Source of the DNA: Megaleporinus macrocephalus
Lineage: Eukaryota; Chordata; Actinopteri; Characiformes; Anostomidae
Length of the DNA stretch: 64,000 bases
Reading direction: 5' to 3'
NCBI GenBank assembly: GCA_021613375.1
Contig: CM038722.1
Span: 25,516,941 to 25,580,940, forward strand
Shown: positions 1-11,147 of the stretch, piece after piece
Numbering within the stretch: position 1 is the stretch's first letter
How the letters are laid out: each line of letters opens with the position of its first letter
Program-made: the position numbers and the translations under genes
Notes under the pieces: model-generated
Seen by the model: only the letters and a program-made list of their open reading frames with translations
What the model was told of the DNA's origin: nothing
The model's database searches: none

Positions 1-54
1 AGTCCATCAGTCCATCTAGCCTGACTGCAGTGTTTAGAATGTGTAAGGAAACTG

Positions 55-158
55 ATGCAGACCCTGTGAGAACATGCCAACTACCCACAGAAAGGACCCT
101 TGTCTGGGAACTCAAACCCCGGCCCTTCTTGCTGTGAGGTGACCCTGGTGACGCCTCA
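55..158 (-). mobile_element. tRNA-derived SINE fragment (DANA/HE1-like)
   Basis: Read on the minus strand, this stretch gives a degenerate tRNA-like head: a run ending in CACCTCACAGCAAGAAGG followed by a B-box-like GGTTTGAGTTCC. It continues into a segment reading TTCTGTGGGTAGTTGGCATG, which in fish SINEs of the DANA/HE1 type follows the tRNA-like part. The A box is eroded. The order of parts matches the family as I remember it; I have not aligned it. A second head fragment lies at 43300-43375. Confidence 0.55.
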
Positions 159-1004
159 TATTAATATTACTTCGCCACACTGTGCAACCCAGTTCATGCC
201 CTTCGTGCCTTTCCAGTAAGAGCTGCTGTTCTCGGTGGAAGAACTTTTTTGTTTTTGTGTGGACCTGCACGATGTCCCAGCAATGTCATACATGTTCTTC
301 CACGATCCTGGTCCCCGCAAGGTGACAATAACATGCTTGCCCTTGCGCACACTTCAAAGCCTGTAACGCTCTGGTTTGTTTTGCCCTTCACACTCCCCTC
401 AACATGCACCTTTTATGCCCCCCCGCCCCACTTGATGATGTCAGACGTAATCGGTTCGCGTGTGTGTGCAGAGCGCTCGCTTCTCGCGTGTCTTTCGCCC
501 TCCCGCACTCAGCCTGTGGAAGTAAATATTTGCACGCAATGCTGAACTGCTGAGAGTTTGACTTCGACCCACCAGTCTCCACAGCATGAAATATTCATAG
601 CCTCTGAGAGAGAGAGTGCTTGCGTGAGAGAGAGAGAGAGAGAGAGGGAGGGAGGAAAGGGAGAGATAGAGAGACTATGCTGTAAACACTAGTATAAGTG
701 ATACTGGAGACCTTGATTTAGAGGGATGGAAACAATGTCTCTACATTGAGACTGACAGGATAAAAGATATAGAGAGAACAAGAGGGGGGAGAAAAGACAA
801 AGAATTGTGAGGGCTCCTCTCATCAGCCGGATCATGGTGAGAACTTTATTGCAGTGTATGGCAACTGACCTATAAATGCTCCACCCACAAGGCTTTCTTT
901 CAATGTTACTGCTGTTCCCCTTGAAAACACTCAAGTGTATTAACTTGAATATCACATTATCAATGTTTATTATTATTTTGGCATGGCTTATGTCAATTTA
1001 CAGG
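159..1004. other. Non-coding, no gene seen; GA-rich tract
   Basis: No convincing exon, RNA gene or transposon end is visible. An impure (GA)n purine tract with GGGA interruptions lies at about 603-676. The short open frames here overlap each other on both strands and show no protein family features. Confidence 0.5.
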
Positions 1005-2074
1005 CAGGTCTATAAGTATTTGGACAGTGGAAATTTGGAAAGTGCAGATATTCAGCCTTAATTTAAGGGCTTTTAACAAAAATGTTTCATCGACCGTTTA
1101 GGAATTACATGCTCAAAAGTAGTTGGACCAACTGAAATAATAATAAATTGAAGTATTATTTTTATATATATTTATATCAACGCCTGCCTAAAGTCTGGAA
1201 CTCATGGACTTTACCAAATATTGAATATTCTCCCTTAACATTGGCAGGCCATAATTGCAGCCGGCTCCATCTGCTGCTCGTTTGAGTCTTTCCCCAGTCA
1301 GTTTTGTCTCCAAGTCAGTAGAAACCATGCTCAGTTGAGTTGAGGTCATGTGTCTGACGCGGTAATTTAAGAAAATGTTATTGCTTTGCCTTAAGAAGCT
1401 CTTGGGCTGCTTTTGCAGTGTGTTTTGGGTCATTGTCCTGTTTCCATTGCAGCCATACATGCCCATGCTATAACACTGCCTCCACCATGTTTCACAGATG
1501 ATGTGGTATGCTTCAGCCTTTCTGCTTTCTCCTTACTCTTCTTTTCCTATTCTGGTACAAGGTATTGTTTTTAGCTTTTCAAAAATTTAAGCATTCTGTT
1601 CTTGACTGTTAGCAGTGGTTTGCATCTTGAGGTAAACCCTCTGTGAATACATTCATGAAGGCATCAAATACCCAACCTCCTATAAAACGTTCTGGACTTA
1701 ACTAGATGTGGTGAATGAGCTTTTTTTGTCCATGATCTTCCAGGTTTTGGAGCTTACCAGTGTTTTCTACTTGTTTGCTAATGTAATAAATTGTTGATTT
1801 GACCGTTTAACGACCCTTTGGACCACATATCGGATTTCTATATCCTTTTATTTCAATGAGGAAAGAATGGCCGAAGAGGAAACTGCTTAGCAGTCATCTG
1901 TACAATGAATTTCATTGTCTTTTGTAATTCCCATACAGTTAATGATAAATGTTTGTTAAACCTCTAGAATTAAAGCTGTGAGTTTACAGCTTGCCTTACT
2001 GCAGATATATTGTGGTGTTGCAAAGAGGCAAAACCACAAATATGGCCAGATTTCAAATACTTATGGATATGATC
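1005..2074 (-). mobile_element. Degenerate Tc1-like DNA transposon
   Basis: The left end reads AGGTCTATAAGTATTTGGAC and the right end CAAATACTTATGGAT, an imperfect terminal inverted pair typical of a fish Tc1-like family. Internal blocks, such as the one around 1466-1510 ending in ACCATGTTTCACAGATGATG, match the antisense of that family's transposase region as I remember it. The transposase would therefore run on the minus strand. It is broken by stops and frameshifts, and only a 92-residue frame (1188-1466) stays open. It is an inactive relic. Confidence 0.7.
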
Positions 2075-3724
2075 ATAAGTGTATGTAAATTTTGAAAAGG
2101 TTATGATTCATATATATTAAGTGCTTTTTTGGAGTATAATTAGAATAAAGTATGCACTTTTAAGACATTATTTGGAGTAATTATTTGTTATAACGCTACT
2201 GTATGTACTAATACAATTTAGCCTTATGTATTAAGTTACACGGAAACTTAAATAAAACCCTAAACAACACATAAAACATGTAAGTGTACTTATATAAAAT
2301 ATAATATTTCAATATTTAATACCTAATTAATATGTATAAAATAACTTTTATACATAATACTTCAATATTGATCTAGAAATAACTAAGAGCACCATATGTA
2401 CATTATAAGTATTCTATACCTACTAGCACTGTTTTGAAATTAATTTAACTTAATCAATTTTTAAGACACAAGTTCTGCTACACATCAAACATTGTTTAAA
2501 TGCATACTTTTGGTATACCCTTAAGTATATTTATTTGGTAGTTTGAGTTACATTGCAGCTAAAAACTTCAAAATACCACACACATACACACAGTTAAGTC
2601 CTTACAGCACACTCAAATATAATTCCAAATTTAAAAATATGCCTTTGAAACCTTAGAAGAGTATACATGATATACATAAAATTATTATTTATATTATTTA
2701 GTATTCTCTAAATACTTCTTGTATACTATTAATGCACATATGTGTGCCTATTTTTCTGAACAAGCAGTGTAATGACTCAAGGACTCAGAATATCAGACAG
2801 CTACAGCATAAAGTCACTGTATAACCCAAAGGTTTCAGTTTACATGCTGGACTGTTGTTGTAATTAAAACTCACAGTTATGATAATGTTGGTTCATATTG
2901 TGACAAACAGCAGGACCGCCCACATGCATACAAAATCAATATAATTTGAAATTTATACTGTACTCTGAAATAGTCAAATATAATTAATTATAATAATGTG
3001 TTCTTTTGAAGCAAAGTTGGGCAAGCTCTACAGAACATTGACAATGAGATACTGCAGTGCTACTGTAGTTACTAGTTCTTGCTTTAAATTTGAAAAGCAC
3101 TGACACTAATGCATTACTAATGCTGTTATCCAGTAAGCTAACAGTGATGCACACATAACTTTGTTTTTGGACTTTCTGGATTAAATGTGAAAGAATTTTA
3201 TAGAGTTTGAGTTGTTTTTTTGAGAACATTCTATGAAGCGTGTCCAACCGCGCACCAGTTGCTTCAAAAGAGCACATTTGTGGGCAGGTCAATTCCCACA
3301 ATTCCATTGCGGCATAATCTATTATGAGGGCCAACTAGGAGGGAATAGACAGAATTAGACTAAAGAGGCCTACTGAAGAGGGTTCTTGTAGCTGCACATG
3401 GCCTCGCATTGGATTCCTGAGTTTTCTGAAGCCATGTTTAATCAAAAACTAGTCACGGAAAAGAGAGGAAGTCTGTTTATAAGCACTTCTTCCGTCAGTT
3501 TAAGTGGTTGAGTATTTGTGCATCATGCTGGCGTCTCTCACGACACACACTCACACACTCACACACACTCACACACGGACAAACATAGCCTACAGAGGCT
3601 CTCAAGAGGCCGAGAGATGAAAATGCACATGAGGGAGTATTTTTAGATGCGCTACCATAGCTACCATAGCATTGACTAGGGAATGGGGATGTAGATTTGT
3701 CATTACTAAGCAGGACATTGACTA

Positions 3725-3726
<2 letters not shown>
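2075..3726. other. AT-rich non-coding stretch
   Basis: Strongly AT-rich intergenic DNA. The 116-residue minus-strand frame at 2984-3334 has no recognisable domain and no splice context. A short impure CACACT tract is at about 3540-3577. I see nothing functional. Confidence 0.5.

Positions 3727-3792
<66 letters not shown>
3727..3792. repeat. (GT)33 microsatellite
   Basis: Uninterrupted GT dinucleotide run of 66 bp. It creates a spurious valine/cysteine open frame. Confidence 0.98.
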
Positions 3793-3793
<1 letters not shown>

Positions 3794-4274
3794 TGATGGA
3801 CCATCATCTTCTCATATTACATATCTGCTATAGTCAGGATGATTGCAGACTCAGGAGAATGAGGAGGATCAAGGATTAACATAAAGTTACATAAAGGAAG
3901 AGTGCAGAATGTATGCTCACAGATATGCTCACACATACACATATGTTCTCGGGCACGCCTGACACAACCTCTATCTGAAAAAAAGTGCTAAAATCACACA
4001 TATAATTAGAACAGAGGATTAGAGCACTCTAACTAACGCCACGAGTCACAGCCAAAACTTCCAAACTGCACGTCCTTGGGTTTTGCACTAAAATAAGTGA
4101 TGCATTGAATTGAGTTAATTCAAATCTGCCCATTATTTCCACATGAGTAAAATAGATTATAAGCCTTGATTGTAAAAAAAAAAAAAAAGTGTGACAGTGT
4201 GTGAAATGCCAATAAACATCAGACAGCAATGATTAGTGTTTTACTAGTGTTAAATTGGAAACAGTACAAAAGCA

Positions 4275-5005
4275 CATCATATTACCTGCTCTGTGGTGTT
4301 CCTGTGGGGGTCCTGACCACTGAAACACATGGTAAAAGGGGCTAACAAAATATTCAGAGAACAGATTGACTACAGTCTGTAATTGTAGAGCTACAAAGTG
4401 CACATACACTACTGCTCAAAAGTTTGGGATCACAGTGAAATGTTCTTGTTTTTAATGGAGTATCTTCTTCCTTAACACAACAATGGACTGACGGGTCTCT
4501 AAAGAAAGTTGTTTCTTTCTGGTCATTTTGAGTCGGTCAGCAAGCCATCAACTGCTGATGCTTCAGATACTAAACTGTTCTCCCTTTTATACTCACTTCT
4601 TAGTAGAATGTTTTTCAGCTGTGCATCACAATTGAGCAAGAGTGTCCTAACAACCAATTAGTCCAATAACATCCTTAACTTGGATTGGGGGCCGTACCAG
4701 GAGATTTAGACAGAGGACTGAGAATAACTGATAATAGGACTCTATGCAAAATAAGCCTCTATACAAAAATAGGCTTTAATACAAACATTTTTTTTCTTTA
4801 AAAATCATTTGATACACTTTCATTCATTGTGAAATGGACAATATTGTTTGTGAATTGCATAAAAATTGCATGAATTGCATGAAAATTGCATGAAATTAAA
4901 TCCTAAACTTTTGAGTGGTAGTGTATATAGTAAATTCAGCTGATACAATAGGCAGATATTGGAGAAACAAGGTGGTGGTTTTAATGATCTGGCTGATCGG
5001 TGTCT
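4275..5005 (+). repeat. Dispersed fish repeat, split by a transposon
   Basis: The left part (4275-4404) contains CTGTGGTGTTCCTGTGGGGG and the block ending in TACAAAGTGCACATA. The right part (4926-5005) contains ACAAGGTGGTGGTTTTAATG and GCTGATCGGTGT. Together they read as one continuous copy of a repeat I recognise from otophysan fish genomes, interrupted exactly at the Tc1-like element 4405-4925. Another portion of a related repeat seems to be present at 23280-23600. Its class is unknown to me. Confidence 0.65.
4405..4925. mobile_element. Non-autonomous Tc1-like element with matching inverted ends
   Basis: The left end begins TACACTACTGCTCAAAAGTT and the right end, reverse-complemented, begins TACACTACCACTCAAAAGTT, so about 18 of the first 20 bases match. 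Each end starts in TA, the Tc1/mariner target dinucleotide. The 521-bp interior has no transposase frame, so this is a deleted or MITE-like copy. It sits inside the older repeat 4275-5005. Confidence 0.85.
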
Positions 5006-6739
5006 GTGGGTTTCTTAAATCAATAAGTAATCACATATTCCCAGATCTAAGGTTTTACATCTTGAGAAACATAGAACTAGAGGTGCTTTATCCCTTATCC
5101 TTATAAAAGCCATGTGGTTGTTATAACACATACAGAATGTGGCTTTGCTTTGTCATGTTAAGATCATCCTGGGCATCTTCACCGATGATCAAGTTACGCA
5201 TGCCATGTACACTAATACTCTCATTGGAGGCAAGATATTGTTTTTCCAATGAAATGGATGGTGAGGTTATATCCCCAATGAACAGTGAATACTAGACATA
5301 AACCGTTCACATAAACTATGAATACTAATCTTATTAAAACTTCTCCATCCATGCAGTCTTATTTATTATTACAGTAAGCTCAGTAGACAAAGGTTCACAG
5401 TACAGTTCCATTGAGTTTCATTAACTTAAGTGCTTGTTCTTCTTTTGGTGTTTTCCCATGTTAATGCCTTTGTTTGTACTTGGGTATATATGTGAAAAAA
5501 CAAATCTATTTTTATCCAGTTCCTCCTCAGTCATTAACATTGAGTTTCTAATTTCCTGGGAGTTCAGCACCTGGGTTGATTTACTGTTGCTCACATGTTT
5601 TTCTTTGAAGTGTTAGCTTTTAATTTAAGAGTAGAAGAAGGCAAAAAAAGAAGAACAGCATCAAACAAATTTCAGACTTTGTTTTGCTGATTGGTGCTGG
5701 ACGCTGTTTCACTCTACACCCACTCTAGTTGGTTCTTGTTAAGCGTCTTTTGTTTTAACTTCAAGCATTATCTAAATTAGGTGTCGCGTTTACATGAATA
5801 TGGGTTTAAGTTATCCTACTCGTGTCAATGCACTGATCCTAGAGCAGTAAGCTTGCTGAGAAAGCTTTCAGGCCGGCTTAATGTAGTAAAATGTTTTTTT
5901 TTTAAACCATTCGTGAAATTACCTTTCAGTTGCATAACGTGCAGCCTGCAGAGCTATGTGGACATGCAAATCTGATCTTTTCAAATCACAGCTGAACCAC
6001 TGAGTCTAGACACAAATGGCTGTGGAATCTTAAAGAAAATTACTGGATCAGAATGAACACAGGTTGTTTTTTTCTTTCACTGGGCTAATGTCACAAGGTA
6101 AAGCTGTGAAAGAAACACACTTGACCTTTTACTGCCCTTGTTTTGTTGTAAGCAGTAAAGAACAGTTCAGAGCAAATTAGAGTCATATGCTAAAGTTTGG
6201 GGTGCCTGGTCAAAAGAAAAGTAAAAAATAAAAAAGTGGAAATAAGTAAACACATTCTCTACATGTTTACTGTTTATTAGCAGAATTTATTATAAATAAC
6301 AAATCAATGACTTCAAAGTTGGAAAAAAATTGTAAGGTTGTGTAAGATTGTGTTGTAACTTAAGACCTTTTACTGAGCGGATGATTCTGATGTTTGAGAG
6401 CACATTGAAGGAGCATTCAAAGAGAACTCAACACAGAAGACAAAACTCGCTGAAGAACAATTCTTCTAAGAATGTGAGTGTATAGTAATAGCATTAATAC
6501 TATTATTGCTATTGTCATCAGATCATCAGTAGTATAATACCGATTGTGCATTTTAGACCTAAACATTGAGCCAGACCTTCTTTTTAAATGTGAGCATGTG
6601 ACGTTAATGTGTGAAGACATGGTTCTCCTACAAAATCTGACCTGAGGCCTCTGACTTTTAAAAAGTTTTATTTATATCAAATGAAATCAATGCAGTTATT
6701 AGTTACATAGTACAGCTAATGAGCAGCTTGACTGACAGT
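5006..6739. other. Non-coding, nothing recognised
   Basis: AT-rich sequence with no repeat array, transposon terminus or supported exon. Open frames of 60-67 residues occur by chance and share no family features. Confidence 0.45.
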
Positions 6740-7363
6740 TACACTATATCGGCAAAAGTATTCGCTTGTCTACCTTCACGTGCATATGAACTTGAGTGGT
6801 ATCCCATTCTTAACCCATAGGGGTTAATATGATAAGTTTTGCCAACCTTTGCAGCTATAACAGCTTCAAATCTTCTGGTAAGGCTCTCAGTGTTTATGGG
6901 AACGTTTGACCGTTCTTCTTCCAGATGTACATTTGTGAGGTCAGACACTGGTGTTGGACAGAAGGCCTGGCTCAAAGTCTCCACTGTAATTAATCCCAAA
7001 GGTGTTCTATCAGGTTGAGATCAGGACTCTTCCATGTCTTTATGGACCTTGCTTTGCGCAGTCATGTTGGAACAGTCCCTAATCTGTTGGGAGAATGAAA
7101 CCATTGAAAATCTCTTGGTCTGTTAAAGCATTTAGAGTTCCTTTCACTGTAACCAAGGGGTAGAGCTCACCTCCTGAAAAAAAAACCACACCATAATCCC
7201 CCCTCCACCAAACTTTATACTTGGAACAATGTAGTCAGACAAGAACTGTTTACCTGGCAACCGCCAAACTCAGACTTGTCTGTCTGATTGCCATGGAAGT
7301 GATTGGAACACCTGAATTTAATGATTTGGATGGGTGAGTGAATACTTTTGGCAATATAGTGTA
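6740..7363 (-). mobile_element. Internally deleted Tc1-like transposon
   Basis: The left terminus TACACTATATCGGCAAAAGT pairs with the right terminus, whose reverse complement starts TACACTATATTGCCAAAAGT. Both end at a TA. The interior carries antisense transposase fragments, including the block with CCAAAGGTGTTCTATCAGG and the block with CCTCCACCAAACTTTATAC, in the order expected for the C-terminal half of the enzyme encoded on the minus strand. The N-terminal DNA-binding part is missing, and the element is about 624 bp against roughly 1.6 kb for full-length relatives. It is inactive. Confidence 0.85.
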
Positions 7364-7715
7364 TCTCATCAACATTCCTAGACTGCTCCATTATCCAGAT
7401 TTTACAAGACACCAACTGGTTGATTTAAATCATCTGGTTTGAATTGCCAGGCTATGAATAGAGTAAGACAGAACATGGTATCTTGGAATAATGTTGCTTA
7501 TTTAATGGTAAGTGGTTAGTTTAATAAATTAGTTAGCTATCCAGTTGGGTTCTTAGTTTCTCCATTAGCATTGAAAACAATATAAAGATGCAAAAGTGGG
7601 ATAAATGACACATCCAAGATTACTTTATACAGCCATATTGGTTGAATATCTTAAAAAAATACTAGCTACTAATTCTTAAACATCTTATTAAGTTTTAATT
7701 GTTTGAGATTTGTTC

Positions 7716-8072
7716 TGCACAACTTGCAGCAATGCACGAGAAGTCAGGCTTATACATGCAGTGGCTGATTTGCTCCTCACAGCGCCAACATTTGCCATCA
7801 TCTGCATAATAGCAAAACTGATTCAGCCCCCAAAACAGCCCTGAGTCTCCTTGTGAATAAACGGGGGCCTGGCGCCTAAACCCCCTACATTAACAGAGTA
7901 TTCAGAGCGCCAATTACACCCCACTAACTCATCAGCCTCGGCCAAACAGATAAACACCGGCCAAAGAAATAATCCCCAAAGCATTGCATTTAATATTGAT
8001 TTGGCTTTTAAAATTCAGCGGCCATATCTGCAGCAGTGATTAAGATTAATGACCAATGAAAAGGTAGGAGAG
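7716..8072. promoter_or_regulatory. Candidate conserved non-coding element
   Basis: After the repeats the sequence changes to a complex, GC-balanced, non-repetitive block. It contains several homeodomain-type cores (TTAAT, ATTAATG), a paired TAAACACCGGCC/AAATAATCCCC region and TGATTAAGATTAATGACC. No open frame spans it and it shows no transposon ends. This composition is typical of developmental enhancers upstream of regulated genes; calling it a regulatory element is inference only. Confidence 0.35.
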
Positions 8073-8246
8073 AGAGAGAGGAATGAATGAGGGGGATGAT
8101 CCAGCCTAAATAAAGTTTATTTATCCTTCATTTCTTTCAGTGTCCAAGAAAGAAAATTGTCTGTCTCAGCAGAAGGCATCATCTCCTTTCGGGGTGAGAG
8201 CAGTGCGGTGTGACCTGAGATGCATACTTGCGTGTAGGGATGTCTA

Positions 8247-8268
8247 TGTGTGTGTGTGTGTGTGTGTG
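8247..8268. repeat. (TG)11 microsatellite
   Basis: Short uninterrupted TG run. The flanking 8073-8651 otherwise shows nothing recognisable. Confidence 0.95.
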
Positions 8269-8651
8269 AGTGTGCTGTCTGCCAGTATTTCTTTAAGTAA
8301 AGAAAAGCTAATAAGACTGAAGTGTGGCCTCCAACTTTTTCCAATTTATGATTCTTTCAAAACACATTAAAACAGCTGCTAATTCCAGACTGCTATAAAC
8401 GTTATGAGCACAATTTACAATTTGGGAAAGTTGTTTGAAGCTTCATAAAATGTAGAATGAATGTGCAATTACTCATTTTACAGATATAATGTTGTTATTT
8501 TGTAGACCTGTATTAGCCAGTTTGAATGATAACACTAGAAGAACAGTGACTGAAAAGCTCAGAGTAGCAGAAATAATAGCACAACTTTCCATACGACATT
8601 ATATCAACAAAAGAAAATATGAACTTAATATTGGATGTTAATTGTATATCA

Positions 8652-9428
8652 TGTATTTCCCTTCACTGGACACTTTACTGGAAACACCTACCTTGTACTT
8701 CACTTTACTAGTCACTTTACTGGAAACACCTACCTTGTACTTCCCTTTACTGGTCACTTTACTGGAAACACCTACCTTGTACTTCCCTTTACTAGCCACT
8801 TTACTGGAAACATCTACCTTGTACTTCTCGCTGGCCACTTTATTAGAAACACCTGCTGTGCACTTCAACTCACTGGCCACTTTATTAGAAACACATGCTG
8901 TGCGCTTCTACACACTGGCCACTTTATTAGAAACACCTACCTTATACTTCCCTTTACTGGTCACTTTACTGGAAACACCTACCATGTACTTCTTCTCGCT
9001 GGCCACTTTATTAGAAACACATGGCGTGCACTTTTACTCACTGGCCACTTTACTGGAAACACCTACCCTGTACTTCACTTTACTGGCTACTTTACTGGAA
9101 ACACTTACCTTGTACTTTCTTTCACTGGCCACTTTACTGGAAACACCTACCTTGTACTTCCCTTTACTGGCCACTTTACTGGAAACACATTGTATTTCCT
9201 TTCACTGGCCACTTTACTGGAAACACTTACCTTGTATTTCCTTTCACTGGCCACTTTACTGGAAACACCTACCTTGTACTTTACTTTACTGGAAACACTT
9301 ATGTTGTATTTCTTCTCGCTGGCCACTTTATTAGAAACACCTGCCGTGCGCTTCTACTCACTGGCCACTTTATTAGAAACACCTACCTTGTACTTCCCTT
9401 TACTGGCCACCTGCCTTGTACTTCTTAT
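8652..9428. repeat. 42-bp minisatellite, about 18 copies, Tc1-end-like unit
   Basis: Tandem units of 42 bp, with some shorter partial units near 9195 and 9285. The consensus core is GGCCACTTTATTAGAAACAC followed by CTACCTTGTACTTC. Two subtypes alternate: TTTACTGGAAACACC and TTTATTAGAAACACC. Because 42 is a multiple of three, overlapping open frames of 80-267 residues run through all three plus-strand phases; these are repeat artefacts. The core resembles the terminal repeat of a fish Tc1-like transposon. Confidence 0.95.
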
Positions 9429-10195
9429 ATGTATATGAATGTGCATCTAAACAAAACATAGGAGCTGATACACAAAAAAACCTGCTGGGAATTCTGGGTA
9501 ATCCAGTATTCTCTTATTGCTTGTCTTTTTCACTTTGTAACCTGAATAAAATAAGTAGCTTTAAACTGTCAACCAGACAGTACCAACAACTTCACTGTAA
9601 ACTCTGAAGGTAAATCTACTCAAAATATTACAGGTAACTCGTTGCCTCAAATGAATTAAGTTCTATACTCAAACCTTTCAGTTTAACAAACAGTAGTTTA
9701 GACGTAACTGTAAGGATCACAAACTGAGATCTAAAAAACAAACAAGTGCATAAATAAATTTGTAGAGTTACATAATCTAACACCAGTGTGAGAGTAGATG
9801 TTAAAGTTAGCAGTAATATAAGGTTTAGAAACTCATTCATTATTAGAACACCAAAAACATCCAAACTTGCATTTAACCCAGACATAACATGCAATGTGTT
9901 TGTTTGTTTGAAGACAACATCTGAAAGAAAAGTGAGAGTTAACAAACTCGCTAGGAACTCTGTGTATTCTCAAACTGCCTGTCTCTAGAGGCTTGTTCTA
10001 CTCACTAAAAGGGGTACATTTGAATTTTCATCCAGATAGTACAAACGACTTGCCTGGATTAAATGAAAGCAACTATATGCACGAAAATAAGTATATAAAC
10101 AAGTAAAACTAGATGATTCAAGTACCAATACCAGCAGAGCTTTCAGTGTGTTCTTTCTCACAGTCAGTACAGATACTTCTCTGAGTTTAGTTCTC
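9429..10195. other. Unique spacer between two related minisatellites
   Basis: Non-repetitive AT-rich sequence separating the two 42-bp arrays. Open frames on both strands (up to 105 residues) have no domain features. I see no gene. Confidence 0.45.
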
Positions 10196-10592
10196 TTTTA
10201 AAAGTTATCACTTTTTGTGACTGTAAAACTCAGTAGCGAACCGTTATTAGAAACATCTGCCGTGCACTTCTACTCACTGGCCACTTTATTAGAAACACCT
10301 ACCTTGTACTTCCCTTTCACTGGCCACTACACTGGAAACACCTACCTTGTACTTCACTTTACTGGAAACACCTACCTTGTACTTCTTCTCGCTGGCCACT
10401 TTATTAGAAACACATGCCATGCACTTTTACTCACTGGCTACTTTACTGAAAACACCTACCTTGTACTTCTTCTCGCTGGCCACTTTATTAGAAACACCTG
10501 CCGTGCGCTTCTACACACTGACCACTTTATTAGAAACACCTACCTTGTACTTTGTATTTTAAAAGTTATCACTTTTTGTGACTGTAAAACTC
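10196..10592. repeat. Second 42-bp array flanked by 36-bp direct repeats
   Basis: About 7.5 units of the same 42-bp minisatellite occupy 10240-10556. A 36-bp sequence starting TTTTAAAAGTTATCAC is present just before (10196-10231) and just after (10557-10592) the array, with a further CGAACCGT shared beyond it on both sides. The arrangement suggests the array arrived together with a duplication of its flank, or expanded between the arms of a pre-existing duplication. Confidence 0.9.
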
Positions 10593-11084
10593 GAACCGTG
10601 ACTCAACCTGTCTTTTTTCCTCCTTTAATTCTTTATTTACTCTCGTGATTTGATATTTTTCCTCAGCTGAAATATTTGTGCTGGAGTTTTTAAAGGGGCT
10701 GGTTTTGACAGTCTGGGGGCGGGGCATGGGCTTCCATCGGGACTCAGCAAACTAGCTAGCGGTGGTAGCCTAGCGCTAGCTAACTGTTTCTCCAGCTAGC
10801 ATCGCCACAGCGGGCGGAAATGATCATACAGTTAAGCCCCGCCCATTTAGAGGGAAGATATGATTGGTCAGTTTTACTGTCATTTGAAATTGGTATAGCT
10901 GAATTATAACTGCCTGGACCCTCTGTATATGAACAGCGGGACCACCAATCACCAACATTTTTATAAGGGGGGGACACAAGCTCACAGGCTTCCACTTAAC
11001 CCCTCACGTTCCAACACAGATTAAAAAGACACGTTTAATTAATTTATTTGTCTATATTTTTGTCAAACTGTAAGTAGATCAAAT

Positions 11085-11147
<63 letters not shown>

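Noticed and set aside
55..158. tRNA gene
   Set aside because: Only a degenerate B-box-like block and eroded A box, joined to SINE body sequence; no cloverleaf can be folded.
6739..6999. 86-residue minus-strand protein-coding gene
   Set aside because: It falls inside the Tc1-like element 6740-7363 and is a fragment of decayed transposase-region sequence.
8635..9461. Overlapping open frames of 80-267 residues on both strands
   Set aside because: They are translations of the 42-bp tandem unit, which is a multiple of three and lacks stops in several phases; there is no gene context.
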